Shown in pieces: positions 11,894 through 23,553 of a stretch of 64,000 bases of DNA. Location: positions 1 to 64,000 of the forward strand of contig JBBELK010001594.1 of the NCBI GenBank assembly GCA_037783545.1, written 5' to 3'. Both the position numbers and the translations under genes were made by a program. Numbering within the stretch: position 1 is the first letter of the stretch; each line of letters begins with the position of its first letter. The notes below the pieces were generated by a model. It had not been told where the DNA came from and made no database searches. It worked only from the letters and a program-made list of their open reading frames with translations. The stretch comes from Henricia sp. BOLD:AAB3569. Taxonomy: Eukaryota; Echinodermata; Asteroidea; Spinulosida; Echinasteridae.

Positions 11894-13625
11894 TTGAGGC
11901 TTCCTGACTGCTCTCACGCAAACCGTGGCTGTCTGTACACACCTCTTTGGGGTACTCCTGAGTTGTGCGCAAGCTCAGTCATTCGGACTGTCGTTAACGC
12001 ACCGCAGTTTGGCTCGGCAATTTGGTCAAAGTGTGGTCCAAACGTCGGCAAATTTGGAGGTCGAAAAATGTTCCGACGAACTTCAAATTGTGCATGCCCT
12101 AAACTCTCTATATTGCGCACTTGTCATAAAAAATTGACAGACTTTCGCCGGGAAATGGCAGAGAAATTTCAAAGTTTAGAAAAAAACTGGGTTGAGGCTT
12201 CCTGACTGCTCTCACGCAAACCGTGGCTGTCTGTACACACCTCTTTGGGGTACTCCTGAGTTGTGCGCATGCTCAGTCATTCGGACTGTCGTTAACGCAC
12301 CGCAGTTTTGCTCGGCAATTTGGTCAAAGTGTGGTCCAAACGTCGGCAAATTTGGAGGTCGAAAAATGTTCCGACGAACTTCAAATTTTGCATGCCCTAA
12401 ACTCTCTATATTGCGCACTTGTCATAAAAAATTGACAGACTTTCGCCGGGAAATCAGAGAAATTTCAAAGTTTAGAAAAAAATGGGTTGAGGCTTCCTGA
12501 CTGCTCTCACGCAAACCGTGGCTGTCTGTACACACCTCTTTGGGGTACTCCTGAGTTGTGCCCATGCTAAGTCATTCGTACTGTCGTTAACGCACCGCAG
12601 TTTGGCTCGGCAATTTGGTCAAAGTGTGGTCCAAACGTCGGCAAATTTGGAGGTCGAAAAATGTTCCGACGAACTTCAAATTTTGCATGCCCTAAACTCT
12701 CTATATTGCGCACTTGTCATAAAAAATTGACAGACTTTCGCCGGGAAATGGCAGAGAAATTTCAAAGTTTAGAAAAAAACTGGGTTGAGGCTTCCTGACT
12801 GCTCTCACGCAAACCGTGGCTGTCTGTACACACCTCTTTGGGGTACTCCTGAGTTGTGCGCATGCGCAGTCATTCGGACTGTCGTTAACGCACCGCAGTT
12901 TGGCTCGGCAGTTTTGTCAAAGTGTGGTCCAAACGTCGGCAAATTTGGAGGTCGAAAAATGTTCCGACGAACTTCAAATTTTGCATGCCCTAAACTCTCT
13001 ATATTGCGCACTTGTCATACAAAATTGACAGACTTTCGCCGGGAAATGGCAGAGAAATTTCAAAGTTTAGAAAAAACTGGGTTGAGGCTTCCTGACTGCT
13101 CTCACGCAAACCGTGGCTGTCTGTACACACCTCTTTGGGGTACTCCTGAGTTGTGCGCATGCTCAGTCATTCGGACTGTCGTTAACGCACCGCAGTTTGG
13201 CTCGGCAATTTGGTCAAAGTGTGGTCCAAACGTCGGCAAATTTGGAGGTCGAAAAATGTTCCGACGAACTTCAAATTTTGCATGCCCTAAACTCTCTATA
13301 TTGCGCACTTGTCATAAAAAATTGACAGACTTTCGCCGGGAAATGGCAGAGAAATTTCAAAGTTTAGAAAAAACTGGGTTGAGGCTTCCTGACTGCTCTC
13401 ACGCAAACCGTGGCTGTCTGTACACACCTCTTTGGGGTACTCCTGAGTTGTGCGCATGCTCAGTCATACGGACTGTCGTTAACGCACCGCAGTTTGGCTC
13501 GGCAATTTGGTCAAAGTGTGGTCCAAACGTCGGCAAATTTGGAGGTCGAAAAATGTTCCGACGAACTTCAAATTTTGCATGCCCTAAACTCTCTATATTG
13601 CGCACTTGTCATAACAAATTGGCAG
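11829..13625 (+). repeat. Third, partial copy of the long-range segment (6 monomers)
   Basis: Six monomers repeat the marker order of 1135-2930 and 15099-16895: cataacaaattgac, gcgcaagctc with aattgtgcat, cagttttgctc, the 3-base loss gggaaatcagag, cccatgctaag with ttcgtactg, caattttgtc-type, then catacggactg with cataacaaattggcag. The offset to copy a is 10,695-10,697 bp. The copy has private changes of its own (gcatgcgcagtc near 12865 and ggcagttttgtc near 12908) and two extra A bases. Confidence 0.88.
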
Positions 13626-13961
13626 ACTTTCGCCGGGAAATGGCAGAGAAATTTCAAAGTTTAGAAAAAACTGGGTTGAGGCTTCCTGACTGCTCTCACG
13701 CAAACCGTGGCTGTCTGTACACACCTCTTTGGGGTACTCCTGAGTTGTGCGCATGCTCAGTCATTCGGACTGTCGTTAACGCACCGCAGTTTGGCTCGGC
13801 AATTTGGTCAAAGTGTGGTCCAAACGTCGGCAAATTTGGAGGTCGAAAAATGTTCCGACGAACTTCAAATTTTGCATGCCCTAAACTCTCTATATTGCGC
13901 ACTTGTCATAAAAAATTGACAGACTTTCGCCGGGAAATGGCAGAGAAATTTCAAAGTTTAG

Positions 13962-16900
13962 AAAAAAACTGGGTTGAGGCTTCCTGACTGCTCTCACGCA
14001 AACCGTGGCTGTCTGTACACACCTCTTTGGGGTACTCCTGAGTTGTGCGCATGCTCAGTCATTCGGACTGTCGTTAACGCACCGCAGTTTGGCTCGGCAA
14101 TTTGGTCAAAGTGTGGTCCAAACGTCGGCAAATTTGGAGGTCGAAAAATGTTCCGACGAACTTCAAATTTTGCATGCCCTAAACTCTCTATATTGCGCAC
14201 TTGTCATAAAAAATTGACAGACTTTCGCCGGGAAATGGCAGAGAAATTTCAAAGTTTAGAAAAAAACTGGGTTGAGGATTCCTGACTGCTCTCACGCAAA
14301 CCGTGGCTGTCTGTACACACCTCTTTGGGGTACTCCTGAGTTGTGCGCATGCTCAGTCATTCGGACTGTCGTTAACGCACCGCAGTTTGGCTCGGCAATT
14401 TGGTCAAAGTGTGGTCCAAACGTCGGCAAATTTGGAGGTCGAAAAATGTTCCGACGAACTTCAAATTTTGCATGCCCTAAACTCTCTATATTGCGCACTT
14501 GTCATAAAAAATTGACAGACTTTCGCCGGGAAATGGCAGAGAAATTTCAAAGTTTAGAAAAAACTGGGTTGAGGCTTCCTGACTGCTCTCACGCAAACCG
14601 TGGCTGTCTGTACACACCTCTTTGGGGTACTCCTGAGTTGTGCGCATGCTCAGTCATTCGGACTGTCGTTAACGCACCGCAGTTTGGCTCGGCAATTTGG
14701 TCAAAGTGTGGTCCAAACGTCGGCAAATTTGGAGGTCGAAAAATGTTCCGACGAACTTCAAATTTTGCATGCCCTAGACTCTCTATATTGCGCACTTGTC
14801 ATAAAAAATTGACAGACTTTCGCCGGGAAATGGCAGAGAAATTTCAAAGTTTAGAAAAAACTGGGTTGAGGCTTCCTGACTGCTCTCACGCAAACCGTGG
14901 CTGTCTGTACACACCTCTTTGGGGTACTCCTGAGTTGTGCGCATGCTCAGTCATTCGGACTGTCGTTAACGCACCACAGTTTGGCTCGGCAATTTGGTCA
15001 AAGTGTGGTCCAAACGTCGGCAAATTTGGAGGTCGAAAAATGTTCCGACGAACTTCAAATTTTGCATGCCCTAAACTCTCTATATTGCGCACTTGTCATA
15101 ACAAATTGACAGACTTTCGCCGGGAAATGGCAGAGAAATTTCAAAGTTTAGAAAAAACTGGGTTGAGGCTTCCTGACTGCTCTCACGCAAACCGTGGCTG
15201 TCTGTACACACCTCTTTGGGGTACTCCTGAGTTGTGCGCAAGCTCAGTCATTCGGACTGTCGTTAACGCACCGCAGTTTGGCTCGGCAATTTGGTCAAAG
15301 TGTGGTCCAAACGTCGGCAAATTTGGAGGTCGAAAAATGTTCCGACGAACTTCAAATTGTGCATGCCCTAAACTCTCTATATTGCGCACTTGTCATAAAA
15401 AAATTGACAGACTTTCGCCGGGAAATGGCAGAGAAATTTCAAAGTTTAGAAAAAACTGGGTTGAGGCTTCCTGACTGCTCTCACGCAAACCGTGGCTGTC
15501 TGTACACACCTCTTTGGGGTACTCCTGAGTTGTGCGCATGCTCAGTCATTCGGACTGTCGTTAACGCACCGCAGTTTTGCTCGGCAATTTGGTCAAAGTG
15601 TGGTCCAAACGTCGGCAAATTTGGAGGTCGAAAAATGTTCCGACGAACTTCAAATTTTGCATGCCCTAAACTCTCTATATTGCGCACTTGTCATAAAAAA
15701 TTGACAGACTTTCGCCGGGAAATCAGAGAAATTTCAAAGTTTAGAAAAAAATGGGTTGAGGCTTCCTGACTGCTCTCACGCAAACCGTGGCTGTCTGTAC
15801 ACACCTCTTTGGGGTACTCCTGAGTTGTGCCCATGCTAAGTCATTCGTACTGTCGTTAACGCACCGCAGTTTGGCTCGGCAATTTGGTCAAAGTGTGGTC
15901 CAAACGTCGGCAAATTTGGAGGTCGAAAAATGTTCCGACGAACTTCAAATTTTGCATGCCCTAAACTCTCTATATTGCGCACTTGTCATAAAAAATTGAC
16001 AGACTTTCGCCGGGAAATGGCAGAGAAATTTCAAAGTTTAGAAAAAACTGGGTTGAGGCTTCCTGACTGCTCTCACGCAAACCGTGGCTGTCTGTACACA
16101 CCTCTTTGGGGTACTCCTGAGTTGTGCGCATGCTCAGTCATTCGGACTGTCGTTAACGCACCGCAGTTTGGCTCGGCAATTTTGTCAAAGTGTGGTCCAA
16201 ACGTCGGCAAATTTGGAGGTCGAAAAATGTTCCGACGAACTTCAAATTTTGCATGCCCTAAACTCTCTATATTGCGCACTTGTCATACAAAATTGACAGA
16301 CTTTCGCCGGGAAATGGCAGAGAAATTTCAAAGTTTAGAAAAAACTGGGTTGAGGCTTCCTGACTGCTCTCACGCAAACCGTGGCTGTCTGTACACACCT
16401 CTTTGGGGTACTCCTGAGTTGTGCGCATGCTCAGTCATTCGGACTGTCGTTAACGCACCGCAGTTTGGCTCGGCAATTTGGTCAAAGTGTGGTCCAAACG
16501 TCGGCAAATTTGGAGGTCGAAAAATGTTCCGACGAACTTCAAATTTTGCATGCCCTAAACTCTCTATATTGCGCACTTGTCATAAAAAATTGACAGACTT
16601 TCGCCGGGAAATGGCAGAGAAATTTCAAAGTTTAGAAAAAACTGGGTTGAGGCTTCCTGACTGCTCTCACGCAAACCGTGGCTGTCTGTACACACCTCTT
16701 TGGGGTACTCCTGAGTTGTGCGCATGCTCAGTCATACGGACTGTCGTTAACGCACCGCAGTTTGGCTCGGCAATTTGGTCAAAGTGTGGTCCAAACGTCG
16801 GCAAATTTGGAGGTCGAAAAATGTTCCGACGAACTTCAAATTTTGCATGCCCTAAACTCTCTATATTGCGCACTTGTCATAACAAATTGGCAGACTTTCG

Positions 16901-19190
16901 CCGGGAAATGGCAGAGAAATTTCAAAGTTTAGAAAAAAACTGGGTTGAGGCTTCCTGACTGCTCTCACGCAAACCGTGGCTGTCTGTACACACCTCTTTG
17001 GGGTACTCCTGAGTTGTGCGCATGCTCAGTCATTCGGACTGTCGTTAACGCACCGCAGTTTGGCTCGGCAATTTGGTCAAAGTGTGGTCCAAACGTCGGC
17101 AAATTTGGAGGTCGACAAATGTTCCAACGAACTTCAAATTTTGCATGCCCTAAACTCTCTATATTGCGCACTTGTCATAACAAATTGGCAGACTTTCGCC
17201 GGGAAATGGCAGAGAAATTTCAAAGTTTAGAAAAAAACTGGGTTGAGGCTTCCTGACTGCTCTCACGCAAACCGTGGCTGTCTGTACACACCTCTTTGGG
17301 GTACTCCTGAGTTGTGCGCATGCTCAGTCATTCGGACTGTCGTTAACGCACCGCAGTTTGGCTCGGCAATTTGGTCAAAGTGTGGTCCAAACGTCGGCAA
17401 ATTTGGAGGTCGACAAATGTTCCAACGAACTTCAAATTTTGCATGCCCTAAACTCTCTATATTGCGCACTTGTCAAAAAAATTGACAGACTTTCGCCGGG
17501 AAATGGCAGAGAAATTTCAAAGTTTAGAAAAAACTGGGTTGAGGCTTCCTGACTGCTCTCACGCAAACCGTGGCTGTCTGTACACACCTCTTTGGGGTAC
17601 TCCTGAGTTGTGCGCATGCTCAGTCATTCAGACTGTCGTTAACGTACCGCAGTTTGGCTCGGCAATTTGGTCAAAGTGTGGTCCAAACGTCGGCAAATTT
17701 GGAGGTCGAAAAATGTTCCGACGAACTTCAAATTTTGCATGCCCTAAACTCTCTATATTGCGCACTTGTCATAAAAAATTGACAGACTTTCGCCGGGAAA
17801 TGGCAGAGAAATTTCAAAGTTTAGAAAAAACTGCGTTGAGGCTTCCTGACTGCTCTCACGCAAACCGTGGCTGTCTGTACACATCTCTTTGGGGTACTCC
17901 TGAGTTGTGCGCATGCTCAGTCATTCGGACTGTCGTTAACGCACCGCATTTTGGCTCGGCAATTTGGTCAAAGTGTGGTCCAAACGTCGGCAAATTTGGA
18001 GGTCGAAAAATGTTCCGACGAACTTCAAATTTTGCATGACCTAAACTCTCTATATTGCGCACTTGTCATAACAAATTGACAGACTTTCGCCGGGAAAAGG
18101 CAGAGAAATTTTAAAGTTTAGAAAAAACTGGGTTGAGGCTTCCTGACTGCTCTCACGCAAACCGTGGCTGTCTGTACACACCTCTTTGGGGTACTCCTGA
18201 GTTGTGCGCATGCTCAGTCATTCGGACTGTCGTTAACGCACCGCAGTTTGGCTCGGCAATTTGGTCAAAGTGTGGTCCAAACGTCGGCAAATTTGGAGGT
18301 CGAAAAATGTTCCGACGAACTTCAAATTTTGCATGCCCTAAACTCTCTATATTGCGCACTTGTCATAAAAAATTGACAGACTTTCGCCGGGAAATGGCAG
18401 AGAAATTTCAAAGTTTAGAAAAAACTGGGTTGAGGCTTCCTGACTGCTCTCCCGCAAACCGTGGCTGTCTGTACACACCTCTTTGGGGTACTCCTGAGTT
18501 GTGCGCATGCTCAGTCATTCGGACTGTCGTTAACGCCCCGCAGTTTGGCTCGGCAATTTGGTCAAAGTGTGGTCCAAACGTCGGCAAATTTGGAGGTCGA
18601 AAAATGTTCCGACGAACTTCAAATTTTGCATGCCCTAAACTCTCTATATTGCGCACTTGTCATAAAAAATTGACAGACTTTCGCCGGGAAATGGCAGAGA
18701 AATTTCAAAGTTTAGAAAAAACTGGGTTGAGGCTTCCTGACTGCTCTCACGCAAACCGTGGCTGTCTGTACACACCTCTTTGGGGTACTCCTGAGTTGTG
18801 CGCATGCTCAGTCATTCGGACTGTCGTTAACGCACCGCAGTTTGGCTCGGCAATTTGGTCAAAGTGTGGTCCAAACGTCGGCAAATTTGGAGGTCGAAAA
18901 ATGTTCCGACGAACTTCAAATTTTGCATGCCCTAAACTCTCTATATTGCGCACTTGTCATAAAAAATTGACAGACTTTCGCCGGGAAATGGCAGAGAAAT
19001 TTCAAAGTTTAGAAAAAACTGGGTTGAGGCTTCCTGACTGCTCTCACGCAAACCGTGGCTGTCTGTACACACCTCTTTGGGGTACTCCTGAGTTGTGCGC
19101 ATGCTCAGTCATTCGGACTGTCGTTAACGCACCGCAGTTTGGCTCGGCAATTTGGTCAAAGTGTGGTCCAAACGTCGGCAAATTTGGAGG
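13962..19190 (+). repeat. Long-range duplicated segment, copy b
   Basis: Partner of the first 5.2 kb of the window, with the same ordered set of private monomer variants at an offset of about 13,965 bp. It keeps intact runs where copy a shows single-base losses (the ggg of ctgggttgagg, the cc and gg of accgtggctg, the ccc of gcatgccct). One extra A is found here near 15398. It ends about 540 bp before insert A. Confidence 0.9.
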
Positions 19191-19734
19191 TCGAAAAATG
19201 TTCCGACGAACTTCAAATTTTGCATGCCCTAAACTCTCTATATTGCGCACTTGTCATAAAAAATTGACAGACTTTCGCCGGGAAATGGCAGAGAAATTTC
19301 AAAGTTTAGAAAAAACTGGGTTGAGGCTTCCTGACTGCTCTCACGCAAACCGTGGCTGTCTGTACACACCTCTTTGGGGTACTCCTGAGTTGTGCGCATG
19401 CTCAGTCATTCGGACTGTCGTTAACGCACCGCAGTTTGGCTCGGCAATTTGGTCAAAGTGTGGTCCAAACGTCGGCAAATTTGGAGGTCGAAAAATGTTC
19501 CGACGAACTTCAAATTTTGCATGCCCTAAACTCTCTATATTGCGCACTTGTCATAAAAAATTGACAGACTTTCGCCGGGAAATGGCAGAGAAATTTCAAA
19601 GTTTAGAAAAAACTGGGTTGAGGCTTCCTGACTGCTCTCACGCAAACCGTGGCTGTCTGTACACACCTCTTTGGGGTACTCCTGAGTTGTGCGCATGCTC
19701 AGTCATTCGGACTGTCGTTAACGCACCGCAGTTT

Positions 19735-19766
19735 GGGGCGGTCGGGTTGGCGTACGGGTTCTTTCC
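19735..19766 (+). mobile_element. SINE-like 5' head of insert A
   Basis: These 32 bases are the same as the first 32 of both SINEs (beginning ggggcggtcgggttggcg). They contain the A-box-like ttggcgtacggg. The B box seen in the true SINEs is absent here. The head is cut short after ctttcc, where insert B continues for 26 more bases. Confidence 0.75.
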
Positions 19767-19828
19767 AAAGGACTACCCTTGCACATAGGTAGTTTGGAGG
19801 AGTTTTTCGCGGAATCCCGTGATGTCCT

Positions 19829-20018
19829 GGAACGTTGCTCAATGATGGAGTGACCAGTACGTACGTCACGGGGAACGCCGATACAATTTTGGAACACGAT
19901 TGGATCCGAGTCTGCGGTCTTGATTCTTCCAGACCTGGACTGGTGACGATTGTGGTTTTATGAGGATGTACCTGTGGTGCTTCTCGAAGGATATGACCTG
20001 ATACTCGGACACGATTGG
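19829..20018 (+). pseudogene. Degenerate Ty3/gypsy-like aspartic protease fragment (insert A)
   Basis: Two forward frames together resemble a retropepsin domain. The frame from 19829 reads GTLLNDGVTSTYV, like the active-site loop (D-S/T-G-A-T-S), but with Asn-Asp in place of the usual Asp-Thr/Ser. After a frame change the segment 19956-20018 reads EDVPVVLLEGYDLILGHDW, which closely fits the C-terminal hallmark of the family (GYDvILGmDWL). A TGA follows at 20019 and another lies at 19944. In working elements the protease matures Gag-Pol inside the particle. Here the frame break, stops and altered active site mean a dead relic. The family assignment is by remembered motif, not by search. Confidence 0.5.
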
Positions 20019-20045
20019 TGATGATTGTGATGGAGAATACTCGCC

Positions 20046-20323
20046 GGATAATGACCTGGATTGGCAACGACAACGAATGAGGAAATTTGGTGGATAAATG
20101 ACCTGGACTGGCAACGACAACGAATGAGGAAATTTGGCAATAACGGCGAACAATTGGTGGATAAATGACCTGGACTGGCAACGACTACGAATGAGGAAAT
20201 TTGGCAATAACGGCGAACGCTTAGTGGATAAATGACCTGGACTGGCAACGACTACGAATGAGGAAATTTGGCAATAACGGCGAACGCTTAGTGGATAAAT
20301 GACCTGGACTGGCAACGACAACG
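20046..20323 (+). repeat. 67-bp tandem repeat inside insert A (about 4.4 units)
   Basis: Units begin ggataaatgacctggac at 20092, 20159, 20226 and 20293, exactly 67 bases apart. A shortened first unit begins at 20046, and the last unit fades after caacgacaacg. Each unit contains gaatgaggaaatttgg and most contain caataacggcgaac. One forward frame reads DLDWQRLRMRKFGNNGER per unit, which resembles the stretch just after DWL in Ty3-like polyproteins, so the repeat may have grown from that part of the same relic. Confidence 0.85.
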
Positions 20324-20368
20324 GCTGAAGCACTGGTTCTATCGGTAACAACGTTGGACTGGTTAGCG

Positions 20369-20392
20369 TGTTTTATTCGGACGAATAAAACA
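20369..20392. other. 11-bp-arm palindrome near the 3' end of insert A
   Basis: tgttttattcg and its exact reverse complement cgaataaaaca are separated by only ga. Such a sequence can form a cruciform or an RNA hairpin. It lies 11 bases before the return to satellite, so it could be a structured 3' end of the element. No Rho-independent style U-run follows on the plus strand and no gene needs a terminator here. Confidence 0.7.
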
Positions 20393-23300
20393 TTTTAGAA
20401 AAAGGCAATTTGGTCAAAGTGTGGTCCAAACGTCGGCAAATTTGGAGGTCGAAAAATGTTCCGACGAACTTCAAATTTTGCATGCCCTAAACTCTCTATA
20501 TTGCGCACTTGTCATAAAAAAATTGACAGACTTTCGCCGGGAAATGGCAGAGAAATTTCAAAGTTTAGAAAAAACTGGGTTGAGGCTTCCTGACTGCTCT
20601 CACGCAAACCGTGGCTGTCTGTACACACCTCTTTGGGGTACTCCTGAGTTGTGCGCATGCTCAGTCATTCGGACTGTCGTTAACGCACCGCAGTTTGGCT
20701 CGGCAATTTGGTCAAAGTGTGGTCCAAACGTCGGCAAATTTGGAGGTCGAAAAATGTTCCGACGAACTTCAAATTTTGCATGCCCTAAACTCTCTATATT
20801 GCGCACTTGTCATAAAAAATTGACAGACTTTCGCCGGGAAATGGCAGAGAAATTTCAAAGTTTAGAAAAAAATGGGTTGAGGCTTCCTGACTGCTCTCAC
20901 GCAAACCGTGGCTGTCTGTACACACCTCTTTGGGGTACTCCTGAGTTGTGCGCATGCTCAGTCATTCGGACTGTCGTTAACGCACCGCAGTTTGGCTCGG
21001 CAATTTGGTCAAAGTGTGGTCCAAACGTCGGCAAATTTGGAGGTCGAAAAATGTTCCGACGAACTTCAAATTTTGCATGCCCTAAACTCTCTATATTGCG
21101 CACTTGTCATAAAAAAATTGACAGACTTTCGCCGGGAAATGGCAGAGAAATTGCAAAGTTTAGAAAAAACTGGGTTGAGGCTTCCTGACTGCTCTCACGC
21201 AAACCGTGGCTGTCTGTACACACCTCTTTGGGGTACTCCTGAGTTGTGCGCATGCTCAGTCATTCGGACTGTCGTTAACGCACCGCAGTTTGGCTCGGCA
21301 ATTTGGTCAAAGTGTGGTCCAAACGTCGGCAAATTTGGAGGTCGAAAAATGTTCCGACGAACTTCAAATTGTGCATGCCCTAAACTCTCTATATTGCGCA
21401 CTTGTCATAAAAAATTGACAGACTTTCGCCGGGAAATGGCAGAGAAATTTCAAAGTTTAGAAAAAACTGGGTTGAGGCTTCCTGACTGCTCTCACGCAAA
21501 CCGTGGCTGTCTGTACACACCTCTTTGGGGTACTCCTGAGTTGTGCGCATGCTCAGTCATTCGGACTGTCGTTAACGCACCGCAGTTTGGATCGGCAATT
21601 TGGTCAAAGTGTGGTCCAAACGTCGGCAAATTTGGAGGTCGAAAAATGTTCCGACGAACTTCAAATTTTGACTGCCCTAAACTCTCTATATTGCGCACTT
21701 GTCATAAAAAAATTGACAGACTTTCGCCGGGAAATGGCAGAGAAATTTCAAAGTTTAGAAAAAACTGGGTTGAGGCTTCCTGACTGCTCTCACGCAAACC
21801 GTGGCTGTCTGTACACACCTCTTTGGGGTACTCCTGAGTTGTGCGCATGCTCAGTCATTCGGACTGTCGTTAACGCACCGCAGTTTGGCTCGGCAATTTG
21901 GTCAAAGTGTGGTCCAAACGTCGGCAAATTTGGAGGTCGAAAAATGTTCCGACGAACTTCAAATTTTGCATGCCCTAAACTCTCTATATTGCGCACTTGT
22001 CATAAAAAAATTGACAGACTTTCGCCGGGAAATGGCAGAGAAATTTCAAAGTTTAGAAAAAACTGGGTTGAGGCTTCCTGACTGCTCTCACGCAAACCGT
22101 GGCTGTCTGTACACACCTCTTTGGGGTACTCCTGAGTTGTGCGCATGCTCAGTCATTCGGACTGTCGTTAACGCACCGCAGTTTGGCTCGGCAATTTGGT
22201 CAAAGTGTGGTCCAAACGTCGGCAAATTTGGAGGTCGAAAAATGTTCCGACGAACTTCAAATTTTGCATGCCATAAACTCTCTATATTGCGCACTTGTCA
22301 TAAAAAATTGACAGACTTTCGCCGGGAAATGGCAGAGAAATTTCAAAGTTTAGAAAAAACTGGTTTGAGGCTTCCTGACTGCTCTCACGCAAACCGTGGC
22401 TGTCTGTACACACCTCTTTGGGGTACTCCTGAGTTGTGCGCATGCTCAGTCATTCGGACTGTCGTTAACGCACCGCAGTTTGGCTCGGCAATTTGGTCAA
22501 AGTGTGGTCCAAACGTCGGCAAATTTGGAGGTCGAAAAATGTTCCGACGAACTTCAAATTGTGCATGCCCTAAACTCTCTATATTGCGCACTTGTCATAA
22601 AAAATTGACAGACTTTCGCCGGGAAATGGCAGAGAAATTTCAAAGTTTAGAAAAAACTGGGTTGAGGCTTCCTGACTGCTCTCACGCAAACCGTGGCTGT
22701 CTGTACACACCTCTTTGGGGTACTCCTGAGTTGTGCGCATGCTCAGTCATTCGGACTGTCGTTAACGCACCGCAGTTTGGCTCGGCAATTTGGTCTAAGT
22801 GTGGTCCAAACGTCGGCAAATTTGGAGGTCGAAAAAAGTTCCGACGAACTTCAAATTTTGCATGCCCTAAACTCTCTATATTGCGCACTTGTCATAACAA
22901 AATGACAGACTTTCGCCGGGAAATGGCAGAGAAATTTCAAAGTTTAGAAAAAACTGGGTTGAGGCTTCCTGACTGCTCTCACGCAAACCGTGGCTGTCTG
23001 TACACACCTCTTTGGGGTACTCCTGAGTTGTGCGCATGCTCAGTCATTCGGACTGTCGTTAACGCACCGCAGTTTGGCTCGGCAATTTGGTCAAAGTGTG
23101 GTCCAAACGTCGGCAAATTTGGAGGTCGAAAAATGTTCCGACGAACTTCAAATTTTGCATGCCCTAAACTCTCTATATTGCGCACTTGTCATAAAAAATT
23201 GACAGACTTTCGCCGGGAAATGGCAGAGAAATTTCAAAGTTTAGAAAAAAATGTGTTGAGGCTTCCTGACTGCTCTCACGCAAACCGTGGCTGTCTGTAC

Positions 23301-23553
23301 ACACCTCTTTGGGGTACTCCTGAGTTGTGCGCATGCTCAGTCATTCGGACTGTCGTTAACGCACCGCAGTTTGGCTCGGCAATTTGGTCAAAGTGTGGTC
23401 CAAACGTCGGCAAATTTGGAGGTCGAAAAATGTTCCGACGAACTTCAAATTTTGCATGCCCTAAACTCTCTATATTGCGCACTTGTCATAAAAAAATTGA
23501 CAGACTTTCGCCGGGAAATGGCAGAGAAATTTCAAAGTTTAGAAAAAACTGGG

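Larger units (their letters stand above)
1..19734 (+). repeat. Satellite array block 1 (about 66 monomers of 297 bp)
   Basis: Head-to-tail copies of the 297-bp monomer with no spacer between them. Recurrent anchors such as gttaacgcaccgcag and gcatgcccta recur every 297 or 298 bases. The block starts inside the array at base 1 and ends at insert A, in monomer position 117. Length variants come mostly from one extra A in the run before ctggg (for example near 2968, 5939, 8321, 10693, 12181 and 13963) and from a 3-base loss (gggaaatcagag instead of gggaaatggcagag) near 1757, 9186, 12452 and 15731. Substitutions are shared between distant copies, which reveals higher-order duplication. No gene is supported. 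Confidence 0.98.
19735..20403 (+). mobile_element. Insert A: composite retroelement-like insertion (669 bp)
   Basis: Non-satellite DNA that interrupts a monomer after its position 117; the array resumes at monomer position 123, so about 3-5 target bases (ctc, with gg ambiguous) are missing and there is no target-site duplication. From left to right: a 32-bp head matching the 5' end of the SINEs at 56973 and 58168; a region resembling a Ty3/gypsy aspartic protease in two frames; a 67-bp tandem repeat; an 11-bp-arm palindrome; and a junction ending ttttagaaaaa. Insert B is a second copy with two extra segments (26 and 10 bp) and, by my reading, four substitutions. No intact reading frame for a transposition protein is present. 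Confidence 0.85.

Noticed and set aside
19735..20403. An LTR or solo LTR in inserts A and B
   Set aside because: I found no terminal repeats, no TG...CA ends, no short target duplication, and no primer-binding site or polypurine tract.
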